NCBI RefSeq assembly: GCF_014192715.1
Contig: NZ_JACHYH010000007.1
Span: 62,001-126,000, forward strand
Source of the DNA: Luteibacter sp. Sphag1AF
GTDB lineage: Bacteria > Pseudomonadota > Gammaproteobacteria > Xanthomonadales > Rhodanobacteraceae
Direction: 5' to 3'
Length of the DNA stretch: 64,000 bases
Position 1 is the stretch's first letter. Every line of letters begins with the position of its first letter. A model generated the notes under the pieces. It was not told the DNA's origin, did not search any database, and saw nothing but the letters and a program-made list of their open reading frames with translations. A program made the position numbers and the translations under genes. Positions 26,101 through 35,883 of this stretch are shown piece after piece.

Positions 26101-27453
26101 TCAAAGCTCTGAGATGGTGACGCGGAGTTTTCCACTTCGCGTCAGGGGAATATCGTCTGGAAAGTGGTAATGAAGTTCTACGCTTTGGCCAAGGACCTTG
26201 TCGATTTCCCGTTGGATATAGGCCAATGAGGCATCGTTAAATGCTGCGTTTCTGACGATGGCCAGATCGAGTCTGTCGAGGCGCTTTTGCACCAGCTGGA
26301 AGCGGGTGACCCCGGGTACGTCCTTGAGCATGTGGGGAAAAAATTCACCCGGCAGCACACGGCCGTCAGCCGTGCGGATCACGTCCAGAATGCGCCCGTC
26401 CACCCGGGCGAGGAGCGGCAGACCGCGTCCGCACGGGCATCCCTGCGTGCAGGAGGTGGCCATGTCGCCATTTCCATAGCGAAGCAGGGGCATGCCGTAG
26501 TTGGACAGGTCGGTGACGACCACCGTGCCGGTCTGGCCGGGGGGCACGGGGCCATGGGTGCCGGCCAGTTCCACCAGCAGGTGGTCGGCATTGATGTGAA
26601 GACCGCTGTGGTGTTCACATTCGGCCGCGATCAGCATGAATTCGCGACAGCCGTAAGTATTGAACACCGGGGCGCCAAACGCTTCTTCCATTGCATCGCG
26701 CTGGAAATCATGCAGCGTCTCGGCGGCAGCGATGATGCTTTCGGGCGCGTACACGCGCCGGCCAGTGGCAATCAGCCATTCGGCCAGCCGGTACAACGCG
26801 CCGACGTAGCCCACCAGGACGGCCGGGCGGTAGCGGTCGATCTGGTCGGCGAAGTCGCTCATGGTCGACTCGCTCATGCGGAAAGTGTTGAGCATGCGGC
26901 GACCAAAGGCGGCGTTGTAGATGCGGTCTTTCATCCGGTGGGCACGCGTGGGCTCGCCCACCGAACCACCCCACAGGAACAGCGTGCGCCTGCCCATGCG
27001 CGCGCCCGCCCAGCCGTAGCCGCGCCACATCACGGCGATGCGCCGGTCGTTGCTTTCCCGCGTGTAGCCGAAGCGCAGTGGTTCGCCGGTAGATCCGCCG
27101 GTGGCTTTGTAGAGCAACTGGTTTTTCAGCGAGTCGGCTTTGAATTCGTCGAAGTGGGCGCGGATTTCTGCCTTGTCCAGAACCGGCAGGGCGCTGAAGT
27201 CGGCCAGGTTGCGAAGGTCGCCGACCTGGATGCCCAGCTCGCGCCAGCGGCGGCGGTAGTAGGGCACCTCTTGCGCGCAGTGTTCCAGAAGGCGGCGAAG
27301 CCGTTCCCATTGCAGGGCGGCCAGACGTTCCGGGTCCAGCCACTGGTCGGCTTCGTAACGCTTCATGTAGTCCAGTGTGTGCCGGCGGCGCAGCCCTTTT
27401 TCGTACGCCGGAAACAGCACGTGGCGAAAGGCGTGTTCGTAGAGCGTGTTCAT
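26101..27453 (-). CDS. CapK/PaaK-like AMP-forming acyl-activating enzyme
   Basis: A 450-residue protein of the CapK (phenylacetate-CoA ligase-like) family: LLYKATGGSTGEPLRF is the AMP-binding P-loop, FNTYGCREFMLIAAECE the A5-like region and LPLLRYGNGDMATS the A8 region; HINADHLLVEL follows. Family members occur in polysaccharide loci and activate small acids for transfer, with function mostly unproven. Here it lies in one operon with an NRPS ending in C-PCP that lacks its own adenylation domain, so loading that carrier in trans is a testable possibility. It overlaps the Wzy gene by TGATG. Confidence 0.85.
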   Translation of the reverse strand: MNTLYEHAFRHVLFPAYEKGLRRRHTLDYMKRYEADQWLDPERLAALQWERLRRLLEHCAQEVPYYRRRWRELGIQVGDLRNLADFSALPVLDKAEIRAHFDEFKADSLKNQLLYKATGGSTGEPLRFGYTRESNDRRIAVMWRGYGWAGARMGRRTLFLWGGSVGEPTRAHRMKDRIYNAAFGRRMLNTFRMSESTMSDFADQIDRYRPAVLVGYVGALYRLAEWLIATGRRVYAPESIIAAAETLHDFQRDAMEEAFGAPVFNTYGCREFMLIAAECEHHSGLHINADHLLVELAGTHGPVPPGQTGTVVVTDLSNYGMPLLRYGNGDMATSCTQGCPCGRGLPLLARVDGRILDVIRTADGRVLPGEFFPHMLKDVPGVTRFQLVQKRLDRLDLAIVRNAAFNDASLAYIQREIDKVLGQSVELHYHFPDDIPLTRSGKLRVTISEL

Positions 27454-28715
27454 CACCCGGTCCTCAGCAGGACGGCCACCAGCACGAAGAGGGCAGCAAC
27501 GCCCCCCATGGCGGCCGGCACCCAGCGCCAGCCGCTGCGCGAGAGCTCAAAGGCCGGCAGGTCGGGGAAGCGCTGGCGTGCCCCGATGTAGTAACCCACG
27601 GCCATCGCGGCCAGCAGGTATAGAACGATCATGTAGCTGCGACTCAAGAAGAATGCGGCGGCGAACAGGCCGCACAGCACCAGCAGCAGGGTGAGCGCGA
27701 TGGTGCGCTCCTTCGCCCATTCCGCAGCCCTGGCCGGGTCGTCACTGAAGTCGGGCTTGTACCGGAGCACGGTCAGCATCATCCAGAAGCTGTAGCCAAC
27801 GAAGGCCAGCCACAGCACAAAGCCGACGAAACCGGTTTCTGCGAGCACAAGAACGAAGGAGTTGTGCGCCGTGAGGTCGTTGTATTCGGTGAAGTTGCCG
27901 GCACCCACGCCGAAGATGGGATGGGAGGTGAACATGTGCAGGCCGGAATACCAGGCATCCACACGGCCCAGCGCGGATTCTTCGTCCGCGTCCAGTTCCT
28001 GCATGCGGGCAGATACCAGTTTCATGGCAGCGAGGCCCACCGCGCCGAGCACGCCGGCCGTGAGCAGTCCGCGCTTGTGCCACACATACACGCCGGCCAC
28101 CACCAGCACGGCAAGCAGGGCGCCGCGTGAGTTGGTGAGGTAGACGGCGTAAAGCAGCAGCAATGCGCCGGCCAGCCAGAACACGCGGCCCAGGAAGCCA
28201 CCGCGCTTGCTCAGAAAGACGGCCATGGGCAACGTGGCGGCGAACAGCAGACCCAGATCGTTGGGGTCGTTGAAGATGCCGACATACTGGATCCGGCCTT
28301 CCTCGCCCAGCGGCATGCCGGTCCAGCCGACGCCCGTGGTGGCCTGTTGCACGCCATGCACCGCCAGCACCATGGCGCACAGCGTGAAGGTCGCCATGGC
28401 AAGCACGACATTGCGTCGGGAGGTGCAGCCGGCAGCGAATATCCAGAACGAGATGACCGTGGGCCCGAACTTCACCAGCTCATCCACCGCGCCGCCCGCC
28501 CAGCCATTGACCAGCTGGGAAATCATCAGGACGACCAGGAATATCGGCAGGAGGATGAGCTGCGGGGCGTTCCAGCTCTTCTTGCCCGACGCCAGCCACG
28601 CCACGAAGGCCAGCACCAGAACCACGGGTAAAACGGGGACACCGACCAGGCCCGGCAGATAATCCTGCGGGCGAATGATCGTGAGAACCAGATAGCAGAG
28701 AATCAGGGGGAACAT
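27453..28715 (-). CDS. Wzy/O-antigen-ligase-like EPS polymerase
   Basis: A 420-residue inner-membrane protein with about 10-12 hydrophobic helices and a central periplasmic loop. Wzy_C-type motifs are present: LTNSRGALLAVLVV (about 195), HPIFGVGAGNFTEYN (about 265) and AHNSFVLVLAETG (about 280), which are the usual signatures of O-antigen ligases and polymerases. No other polymerase-like gene is seen in the window, so I call it the EPS polymerase. It overlaps the deacetylase gene upstream by 13 bases. Confidence 0.9.
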   Translation of the reverse strand: MFPLILCYLVLTIIRPQDYLPGLVGVPVLPVVLVLAFVAWLASGKKSWNAPQLILLPIFLVVLMISQLVNGWAGGAVDELVKFGPTVISFWIFAAGCTSRRNVVLAMATFTLCAMVLAVHGVQQATTGVGWTGMPLGEEGRIQYVGIFNDPNDLGLLFAATLPMAVFLSKRGGFLGRVFWLAGALLLLYAVYLTNSRGALLAVLVVAGVYVWHKRGLLTAGVLGAVGLAAMKLVSARMQELDADEESALGRVDAWYSGLHMFTSHPIFGVGAGNFTEYNDLTAHNSFVLVLAETGFVGFVLWLAFVGYSFWMMLTVLRYKPDFSDDPARAAEWAKERTIALTLLLVLCGLFAAAFFLSRSYMIVLYLLAAMAVGYYIGARQRFPDLPAFELSRSGWRWVPAAMGGVAALFVLVAVLLRTG

Positions 28716-29812
28716 GCAGCCACCGGATCGCTACCCGTTTCGTGGTGAATGGTCGGGTAGCTCATGAGTTTTGGCAGAGTCAGCATGGCGGCAAACCAGC
28801 CCGGCCCCATGTCACGCTCCACCGGCAACCGGTACAGGGCGTAACGATTGGTGGACGGATCAGCATTGGTGCCACAGATGTACGAACAGGCGGCGCGGAA
28901 GCCGGCTTCGCGTGTCGCCTCGATCACCGACTGGTTGAACGACCGGTCACCGCCCACCGGATAGGACATCAATGCCGCCCGCTCGGGCAGCTCCCGGTCC
29001 AGCGTTGCCTTCGATGCGCGGATTTCGCGGATCATTTCGTCTTCGGGCAGCTTGGCCAGCATGCGGTGATACACGCCGTGAGAGCCGATTTCGTAGCCCG
29101 CTGCGTGCATCTCGCGCAGCTGATCCCAGGTCATGGGCCGGCACTGTGCAGGCGCGCACAGCGACGGCATCCGCCAGTCGCGTTCCAGACGGTCAATCAT
29201 GGCCGACTGTTCCAGGGCGCTGATGTCTTTCATGCGCAGCAGCACGAGGCCCGCCAGTGCGCGCTTTTCGTCACGTCGTGCAGGCATCGGCATGTCGATG
29301 TTCAGCTCCGGCAGCACGAGCGACGGCGCACCCGTGCGCAGCAGCATGTGTACCAGCCAGTCATAGAGGAACGGCTTGCCGGTGTCGATGTGGCCGGTGG
29401 AAACGAAGAACGTGGCAGGTATGCCCAGGTCGCGCAGTATGGGAAAAGCCACGCGATAGTTATCGTCGTAACCATCGTCGAAGGTCACGGCGACAGCATC
29501 CGGGGGCAGCGCCTCACCGGCATCCAGTGCCTCGGCCACATCGGTGAGGCGCATGGGCCGGAAGCGCCTGCGCAGCAGGCTCATCTGGTCGTGGAAGCGC
29601 TCCGGCGACGTGCTGATGAGTTCAAGATCGAAGTCATAGGTATCCGGATCGGGATAATCCATGATCCGGTGATAGGCGAGAATCCGCAGATCCTTGCGCC
29701 ACCATGAGCGCGCGCGCTGCAACGAATGCAGCAGGCCGCTGGAGTAGCACAGCTCCCCAAGGCGTCCGCGAATGCCCGAGGCCCGGCCTTCAGCTATCGT
29801 CATCTTCACCAT
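28703..29812 (-). CDS. Polysaccharide deacetylase (NodB/CE4), large
   Basis: A 369-residue protein with a basic N-terminal region (about 1-50) and a NodB domain: ILAYHRIMDY, VAVTFDDGYDDNY (first motif), FFVSTGHID, IGSHGVYHRML (second motif, with Tyr instead of Thr) and MSYPVGGD. It belongs to the YadE/PgaB-like branch. It probably deacetylates an amino sugar of the EPS. The start has AAGGA eight bases upstream and lies inside the GT2 gene; an ATG at 29803 is a second choice. The 40-residue insertion between motifs one and two is longer than in the other two NodB proteins. Confidence 0.9.
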   Translation of the reverse strand: MVKMTIAEGRASGIRGRLGELCYSSGLLHSLQRARSWWRKDLRILAYHRIMDYPDPDTYDFDLELISTSPERFHDQMSLLRRRFRPMRLTDVAEALDAGEALPPDAVAVTFDDGYDDNYRVAFPILRDLGIPATFFVSTGHIDTGKPFLYDWLVHMLLRTGAPSLVLPELNIDMPMPARRDEKRALAGLVLLRMKDISALEQSAMIDRLERDWRMPSLCAPAQCRPMTWDQLREMHAAGYEIGSHGVYHRMLAKLPEDEMIREIRASKATLDRELPERAALMSYPVGGDRSFNQSVIEATREAGFRAACSYICGTNADPSTNRYALYRLPVERDMGPGWFAAMLTLPKLMSYPTIHHETGSDPVAACSP

Positions 29813-30936
29813 AAATGCAGTCCTTGATGGCGGGCGAAGGCCAAGAGGGCCTGCGCCGAAAAAAGATTCAGGTAATAGAACGCCGTGGCCAGCCGGACGG
29901 GCAGCCAGCGCGCAACGCGTGGAAGCAGGTGCCCGGCGACGACCAGGGCGGCAAAGGCCAGCAGGCCGGCAAACATGGCTGCGTAGAGCAAGTGCCGCGT
30001 GGCAAGCGCGGCCGTGGAAATCGCAAAAAGAACCATCAGCCAGGGAGCAATCAGGCGCAGGAGCTTGTGGCTGATGAAACGGAACCACAAAGGATTGCTT
30101 GCCGGCGATAGCAGCCAGGGCGCCAGTTGCAGCAGCTGGTAGTTCCCGGCCAGGGTGCGGATCTTGCGTTTGCGTTCGGCCTCAGGATGCTGGGAGGGCG
30201 TATCCCAGGCGATGGCACGGGGCTCGAACACCACGCGCTTGCCGACGGCGGCGACACGCATGGGCACCAGCACGTCGTCCAGCACGGTGCCGTCGGGCAG
30301 CGGAAGGAAGAGTTCGCGGCGCATGGCATACAGCGCGCCGCTGACGCCGATGGTGGAGCCGGACTGGCTTTCGGAAAGGCGGATGCGTTTTTCGTAGCGC
30401 CAGTAGGCATCCACACCCTGTGCAAAGCCGGTACGGACATCTTCCATCTGCAACTCGCCGCCCACGGCGCCCACCGTGCGGTCAGCAAGGTTGGCAACCA
30501 GCTCGCGCAGCGAGCGTGGCGACAGTTTCTGGCGCAGGTCGGTGAACAGCAGCACCTCGCCGGTTGCAGCATCCACGCCGTCGTTGATGCATGCGGCCTT
30601 GCCGCGACGCACGGGATTCTCGATGACCATCACGCGCGTGTCGCCGCTGGTACGGGCCAGTGCGGCGGTGGCGTCAGTGCAGCCGTCACAGACGATGATG
30701 ATCTGGATGCGGTCGGCGGGATAGTCCAGCGCGCGCAGGTTGGCCAGGCGTGCGCGGATGCGGCGCCCGCCGTTGAACACCGCCACCACGATGCTGACCG
30801 TTGGCGTGATCGGCGCGCGGGCCACAGGGCGCGGCGACATGCGCGCAAGCGCCCAGGTCATCAGCGGATAGCCGACGAACACGTGGGCGAGCAGCAACAG
30901 GCTGCCCCAACAGGCGAGTTCGGCCAGGTAAGTCAT
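29806..30936 (-). CDS. Glycosyltransferase family 2 (membrane-associated)
   Basis: A 376-residue GT2: N-terminal TM helix (about 5-25), catalytic GT-A domain with VSIVVAVFNGGRRI, IIVCDGCTDAT, EVLLFTDLRQ (DxD position), VSGALYAMRREL, LDDVLVPMRVA and an RKIRTLAGNYQLL motif resembling the QxxRW box of processive synthases; then three C-terminal TM helices. Similar in layout to cellulose/HA synthase-like enzymes. It could add a sugar processively or prime a branch. It follows the NRPS gene by 33 bases and is probably cotranscribed. Confidence 0.9.
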   Translation of the reverse strand: MTYLAELACWGSLLLLAHVFVGYPLMTWALARMSPRPVARAPITPTVSIVVAVFNGGRRIRARLANLRALDYPADRIQIIIVCDGCTDATAALARTSGDTRVMVIENPVRRGKAACINDGVDAATGEVLLFTDLRQKLSPRSLRELVANLADRTVGAVGGELQMEDVRTGFAQGVDAYWRYEKRIRLSESQSGSTIGVSGALYAMRRELFLPLPDGTVLDDVLVPMRVAAVGKRVVFEPRAIAWDTPSQHPEAERKRKIRTLAGNYQLLQLAPWLLSPASNPLWFRFISHKLLRLIAPWLMVLFAISTAALATRHLLYAAMFAGLLAFAALVVAGHLLPRVARWLPVRLATAFYYLNLFSAQALLAFARHQGLHLW

Positions 30937-30969
30937 TCGGTCCCCCCCGAACCGATGCTGGACATGGTC

Positions 30970-33900
30970 TCAGCGCCGGCCGAAAAGCTTGCCGAACAGA
31001 GAGGTTGGCTTGCGCGCCCCACGTGCACCGGCGGCATCCAGTTCCGCCGCCAGCGTCCCGAGTGTGCCGTTCGCGATGTCCAGCAGGTTCAGTTGTACGC
31101 CAGTGCCCTGGCGTACACGGTTGGCCATGTCGACGGCAAGCAGTGAGTGACCTCCGAGGTCGAAGAAGTTGTCGCCCGGATGCACGTCGCATACATCCAG
31201 GAGTTCGCCCCAGAGCTTCGCAAGCATCGCTTCGGACGGTGTACGCGTCGCCGTGTGCGTCGCCAGGATCGGTGCAGGCGTCGGGGTGACCGTCGCGCTT
31301 GTCGCCGGTCGCATCATGCCCTCGGCCAGTTCGCGCAGGCTTCCCACTGTTTGCCGCGCATCCCGCCCGGCGCTGGCCAGCAGTGACAGATAGCGGTCGC
31401 GCATGGTGGCTGCCGTGGTCGCGTGAAGCAGGTCGGCGTTGTAGGTCACGCCACCGACCATGCCGCGTGCATTCTCCAGGAACCAGAGCCCCAGGTCTTC
31501 CGTGGCACCGCTCTGGAACAGCAGGATCTGCTCATGTTCCAGACCACCCCAGTCCACCACCCGCTGGCGTGCATCCTGGAAGGAGAACAGTGCCTGGTAC
31601 AGCACGTTGCCGCCGCCGTGGCTGACCTTGAGCTCGCGGGTCAGGTATTCCATGGGCACATCGGGATGACCGAACCCTTCCAGGGCTACGCTCTTCACAT
31701 GGCGAACGAAGTCGAGGAAGGTCATCTCCGGATGCATGCTGACGTGCAGCGGGAGCAGGTTGTTGAAGTAACCCATCACCGATTCGACCTCGGTCTGGTT
31801 GCGCCCGCGAACGGGTGTGCCGACGACCAGGTGCTGTTGCCCGGACATGCCCGATAGCAGCACGTAGTACAGCGCAAGCAGCGTCATGTTGAGCGTGGCA
31901 TCAGCACTGCGTGCCACTTCGTGCAGAAGATCGGTGGTGTCCCGTGACACGCGTATCCATTCGGTAGAACCCTTGCCGGACATGCCCGGGCGGCGCGGCA
32001 TGTCGGTGGGCAGCGCCTGCGCGGCGGGGCAACGCGACAGGCGGTCCTTCCAGAATTCCAGCTGCTCACGAAACTGCGGACCTTCCAGCCACTGGGTATG
32101 CCAGGTGGCGTAATCGCCGTAGCTGACCGGCAGCGCAGCCAGTGGCGAGGGTTCACCACGCGAGAAGGCGCGATACAGTGCCGACAGCTCGGCATAAAGG
32201 ATGTCGAACGACCAGCCGTCCCAGATGATGTGATGCGGCATGAAGAAGAACGCGTGGTTCTCGTCGGACAGGCGGAACATCTTCGCGCTGAACAGCGGAG
32301 CGGTGGCCGGATCAAACGGCGTGTCGGTGAGCTGCTGGAGGCGGCGCATGAGGGTGCGTTCGCGTTCATGCGGTGGCAGCGCTGAGAGGTCTTCGGCGGG
32401 GAAAAGCCTGGTGGGCAAGTGCGGCGCCACCACCTGCACGATGGCGTCACCCTCGCGGCGAAGCGACGTGCGCAGGCTGGCCTGGCGTGCCACCAGTGCG
32501 GCAAAGGCCTGCTCGAATGCGGCCGTGTCCAGCAGGCCGGTGAGGCGATGCGCAGAAGGCGCGTTGTAGGTCACGCGGCCCGGCTGCATCTCTTCCAGGG
32601 CAAACAGGCGCGCCTGCATCAGCGAGGCGGGCGCGCGGTCCTGAATGGGCCGGCGAACGATGGGGTGATGCGCGAACTCATGCCCGGCGGCCTTCAGGTC
32701 TGCGATGGCCAGGGCAAGTTCGGCGATGGTTGGTGCGTCGAATAGCGTACGGAACGACAGGTTCACCGAGAATTCGCGATTGAGACGCGCGGTCAGTTGC
32801 GCGGCCAGCAGGGAATGGCCGCCCAGCGCGAAGAAGTTGTCGCGAACATCGAGGTCCGGAAGGGCGAGCACCGCTTCCATCGCGGCGGCGACGCGGCGTT
32901 CGTCGTCGTTGCGCGGCGGCGTGCGATCCGTCGCGGTGGCCACCGACTGCACGGGTGGTGCAGGAAGCGCGCGGCGATCCGTCTTTCCGTTGGGGAGCAG
33001 CGGAATGGCATCCAGCAGCATCACGTGCTGCGGAAGCATGTAATCGGGCAGGCGCATCTTCATTTCCGTGCGCAGCGTGCCTTCGTCCAGCCTGGCGCCA
33101 TCCACCCCGACGACATAGGCCACCAGCCGCACATCGCCCGGACGATCTTCGCGAGCCATGACGACCGCACGTGCCACTTCCGGCAGGTCGACCAGTACCG
33201 ACTCGATTTCGCCCGGCTCAATGCGATAGCCGCGCACCTTGACCTGGAAATCCAGGCGACCCAGGTGTTCGATCTGGCCACTGGCCAGCCAGCGACCGCG
33301 GTCGCCCGTGCGATACATGCGTGCGTTCGGCATGGGTGAGAACAGATCCCGCACGAAGCGCTCGGCGGTCAGTTCAGGGCGATTGAGATAACCCAGCGTG
33401 ACGCCCGCGCCACCGATATGGATTTCGCCAGGCACTCCCAGCGGGCACGGCGAGCCGGCAGCGTCGAGAATGTAGACGGTGGTGTTGGCGATGGGCGTGC
33501 CGATGACGATGCCTTCGCGGGGCGCCTTCACAGCCCAGTACGTGGAATAGATGGTGGTTTCCGTGGGGCCGTAGCCGTTCCAGACACTGCCGCAGCGTTG
33601 CAGCAACGCTTCGGCCAGATCGACGGCCAGCGGCTCGCCACCCGACACGGCGCGGAATCCGGAATGGCCCTGCCAGCCGGACTCGATAAGGATGCGCCAG
33701 CCTGCGGGGGTGGCCTGCATCATGGTGGCGTGGCTGCGCTCCACCAGGTTGCGCAGCGCGGCGCCATCACGCACGTCGTCGTGATCGGCCACGATCACCT
33801 CGGCTCCCACGGACAGCGGGAGCATCAGTTCCATGAAAGCGATGTCGAACGACAGCGTGGTCACGGCTACCAGCCGGTCGGCTTCGGAGATGCCGGGAAC

Positions 33901-35883
33901 GCGTTGCATGCTGGTGAGGAAGTTGGACAGCGCGCCATGGGGCACGCGCACACCCTTGGGGCGGCCCGTCGAGCCAGAGGTGAAGATCACATACGCTACG
34001 GAATCCGGGGTGGCAGAGAGTTCGTCGCGTGGCAGGCGCGTGGCGGGGGCGTGCTCGATTTCGTCGCGATCATGCGTGAGGATCAGCGTTTTCGCCGGAT
34101 CAAACGGAAACGCGGTGGGCGGCACGTCCACAATGAGTGCAGCCAGTGCTGCATCCTCGACCATGAAGGCCAGGCGGTCAGCAGGGAACGCCGGATCCAG
34201 CGGCACATAACCTGCGCCTGCCTTGAGCACGCCAAGCAGCGTCGCCACCATGTCGGTACCGCGCGACACGCACAAGCCGACGAGTGAGCCGCGTCCCACG
34301 CCGCGCTTGCGCAGGCAGTGAGCGATGCGATTGGCACGATGCTCCAGGTCGATATAGCTCAGCCGCTCGGCTCCGTGGCGTACGGCAGCGCGAGCTGGCG
34401 TGACGTCGACCTGCTGCTCCATGGCTTCGTGGGCGAGCCGGTTCTCCGGATACGGCGTGGGCGCGGGCTGCATGGCGATGATCGCCTGGCGGCCCGCATC
34501 GGATACGGCAGGCAGGCGACGGGCTTCCTCATCGGGTGCTTCGGTGGCACCGCGCAGCAGTGTCTCGTAGGCCTCAAGCCATGCGGCGATGGTGGCCGGC
34601 TGGAACAGGTCGGCGTTGTACTGGCATTCCAGACGGAGGGTGCCGTCGACCTGTACGGCGTTGATGAAGAGTTCAAAGTTTTCGTAGCGGCGTGCGTTCG
34701 CCGAGAAGGTGAAGCCAAGGCCCGGGAAACTGAGCGTGGAGGTGTCCAGTGCCTGATCGAGATTGAACAGCACGCTCACCAGCGGAAGACGCGCAGGATC
34801 ACGCGGCAGCGAGAGGTGGGCAAGCAGGCTGCCAATCGTGTACTGCTGGTGGTCAAACGCATCCAGCAGGCCGCCGCGCACGTCGTCCACCAGCTGTCCG
34901 AACGACTGCTCCGGCTTCACTTCTGTGCGCAGCGGCAACACGTTGACGCAGTGTCCGACCAGTGCATCGTGACCTCCCTCAGCCTGTCCTGCGCACGGAA
35001 TGCCGATCACCAGGTCTTGCTGGCCGCTGATGCGTTCAAGAGCGAGCGCGAAGCCCGCAAGCAGCGTGGCGTAGAGGCTGGCATGGCGTTTGGCGCCCAT
35101 GCGGCGTATGGCCGAGACGAGTTCAGCGTCCAGCACACGGTCTTCGCGGCGCGAGGTGAACGTGCGGCGGCGGGCGCGTGGCCGGTCGGTGGGCAGATCC
35201 AGGGACGGCACGCTGCCGCTGAAGCGCGACACCCAGTAGGAGCGCGCGTCCGCGTTGTCCGCGCCGCGGGCACGCACGGCTTCTTCCATCGCGTAGGCGG
35301 CGAATGAATCCGCGGGTGCCGGTGCGAAGCCATCGGCGACGCGCGCACCATACAGGGTGGCCAGATCATTCATCAGCACGCTGAAGGACCAGCCATCGCA
35401 GATGATGTGATGGGCGGTGAGGACCAGTACATGATGCAGCGGGCCGCGGCGCAGCAGTGACGCGCGCAACAGGGGACCGTGCTCGAGATCAAACGGTGTG
35501 GTGACGGCGTCGTCCAGCGCGGCCTGAATGGCGGCGGCCTGCGCCGCTGCATCAAGCGTGGCCAGGTCGACCAGGGGGCACGGCAGGTCGCGCTCCTGTG
35601 CGATGCACAGTTCTTCGCCGTCGACGCTCACGGTCGCGCGGAGGGCTTCGTGCCGGGTAACCAGGTCCGCGAGAGCCGCGACGAGAGCGGTGGTGTCGAG
35701 CGGGCCGGTGAGTTCCAGCGAGACAGATTCGTTATAGGCGAGCGATCCCTCTTCGGACAACGTGGAGGCCAGCCAGATTTCGCGCTGCGGCGCCGTGGTC
35801 GGGACGACGCGCGCAAGCGCCACGCCAGCGAAGGGATCGTAGTCGACAGCCTGGGTAGCCGCCATCACGTCGTTCGGAGTCAT
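30970..35883 (-). CDS. Nonribosomal peptide synthetase, C-A-PCP-C-PCP
   Basis: A 1637-residue NRPS. C1 (about 25-460) has HHIICDG (His158-His159); A (about 485-965) has IFTSGSTGRPKG and NGYGPTETT; PCP1 has GGHSLLAAQ (Ser1024); C2 (about 1070-1500) has HHIIWDG (His1217-His1218); PCP2 has GGHSLLAVD (Ser1580). There is no thioesterase, reductase or second adenylation domain. The pocket residues of A, read by motif alignment, are about D-I-M-Q-A-S-G-I-Y; the start resembles glycine codes but the rest does not, so no substrate is called. It accepts the product of the hybrid protein encoded just upstream (ATGA overlap). How the last carrier is loaded and how product is released are unclear. Confidence 0.95.
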   Translation of the reverse strand: MTPNDVMAATQAVDYDPFAGVALARVVPTTAPQREIWLASTLSEEGSLAYNESVSLELTGPLDTTALVAALADLVTRHEALRATVSVDGEELCIAQERDLPCPLVDLATLDAAAQAAAIQAALDDAVTTPFDLEHGPLLRASLLRRGPLHHVLVLTAHHIICDGWSFSVLMNDLATLYGARVADGFAPAPADSFAAYAMEEAVRARGADNADARSYWVSRFSGSVPSLDLPTDRPRARRRTFTSRREDRVLDAELVSAIRRMGAKRHASLYATLLAGFALALERISGQQDLVIGIPCAGQAEGGHDALVGHCVNVLPLRTEVKPEQSFGQLVDDVRGGLLDAFDHQQYTIGSLLAHLSLPRDPARLPLVSVLFNLDQALDTSTLSFPGLGFTFSANARRYENFELFINAVQVDGTLRLECQYNADLFQPATIAAWLEAYETLLRGATEAPDEEARRLPAVSDAGRQAIIAMQPAPTPYPENRLAHEAMEQQVDVTPARAAVRHGAERLSYIDLEHRANRIAHCLRKRGVGRGSLVGLCVSRGTDMVATLLGVLKAGAGYVPLDPAFPADRLAFMVEDAALAALIVDVPPTAFPFDPAKTLILTHDRDEIEHAPATRLPRDELSATPDSVAYVIFTSGSTGRPKGVRVPHGALSNFLTSMQRVPGISEADRLVAVTTLSFDIAFMELMLPLSVGAEVIVADHDDVRDGAALRNLVERSHATMMQATPAGWRILIESGWQGHSGFRAVSGGEPLAVDLAEALLQRCGSVWNGYGPTETTIYSTYWAVKAPREGIVIGTPIANTTVYILDAAGSPCPLGVPGEIHIGGAGVTLGYLNRPELTAERFVRDLFSPMPNARMYRTGDRGRWLASGQIEHLGRLDFQVKVRGYRIEPGEIESVLVDLPEVARAVVMAREDRPGDVRLVAYVVGVDGARLDEGTLRTEMKMRLPDYMLPQHVMLLDAIPLLPNGKTDRRALPAPPVQSVATATDRTPPRNDDERRVAAAMEAVLALPDLDVRDNFFALGGHSLLAAQLTARLNREFSVNLSFRTLFDAPTIAELALAIADLKAAGHEFAHHPIVRRPIQDRAPASLMQARLFALEEMQPGRVTYNAPSAHRLTGLLDTAAFEQAFAALVARQASLRTSLRREGDAIVQVVAPHLPTRLFPAEDLSALPPHERERTLMRRLQQLTDTPFDPATAPLFSAKMFRLSDENHAFFFMPHHIIWDGWSFDILYAELSALYRAFSRGEPSPLAALPVSYGDYATWHTQWLEGPQFREQLEFWKDRLSRCPAAQALPTDMPRRPGMSGKGSTEWIRVSRDTTDLLHEVARSADATLNMTLLALYYVLLSGMSGQQHLVVGTPVRGRNQTEVESVMGYFNNLLPLHVSMHPEMTFLDFVRHVKSVALEGFGHPDVPMEYLTRELKVSHGGGNVLYQALFSFQDARQRVVDWGGLEHEQILLFQSGATEDLGLWFLENARGMVGGVTYNADLLHATTAATMRDRYLSLLASAGRDARQTVGSLRELAEGMMRPATSATVTPTPAPILATHTATRTPSEAMLAKLWGELLDVCDVHPGDNFFDLGGHSLLAVDMANRVRQGTGVQLNLLDIANGTLGTLAAELDAAGARGARKPTSLFGKLFGRR

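Noticed and set aside
26287-27591. A 434-codon plus-strand frame
   Set aside because: Antisense to the CapK-like and Wzy-like genes; His/Gly/Val-rich shadow composition.
31000-35500. Glycine as substrate of the second A domain
   Set aside because: The first four pocket residues (D-I-M-Q) resemble glycine codes but A-S-G-I-Y do not; not enough to name a substrate.
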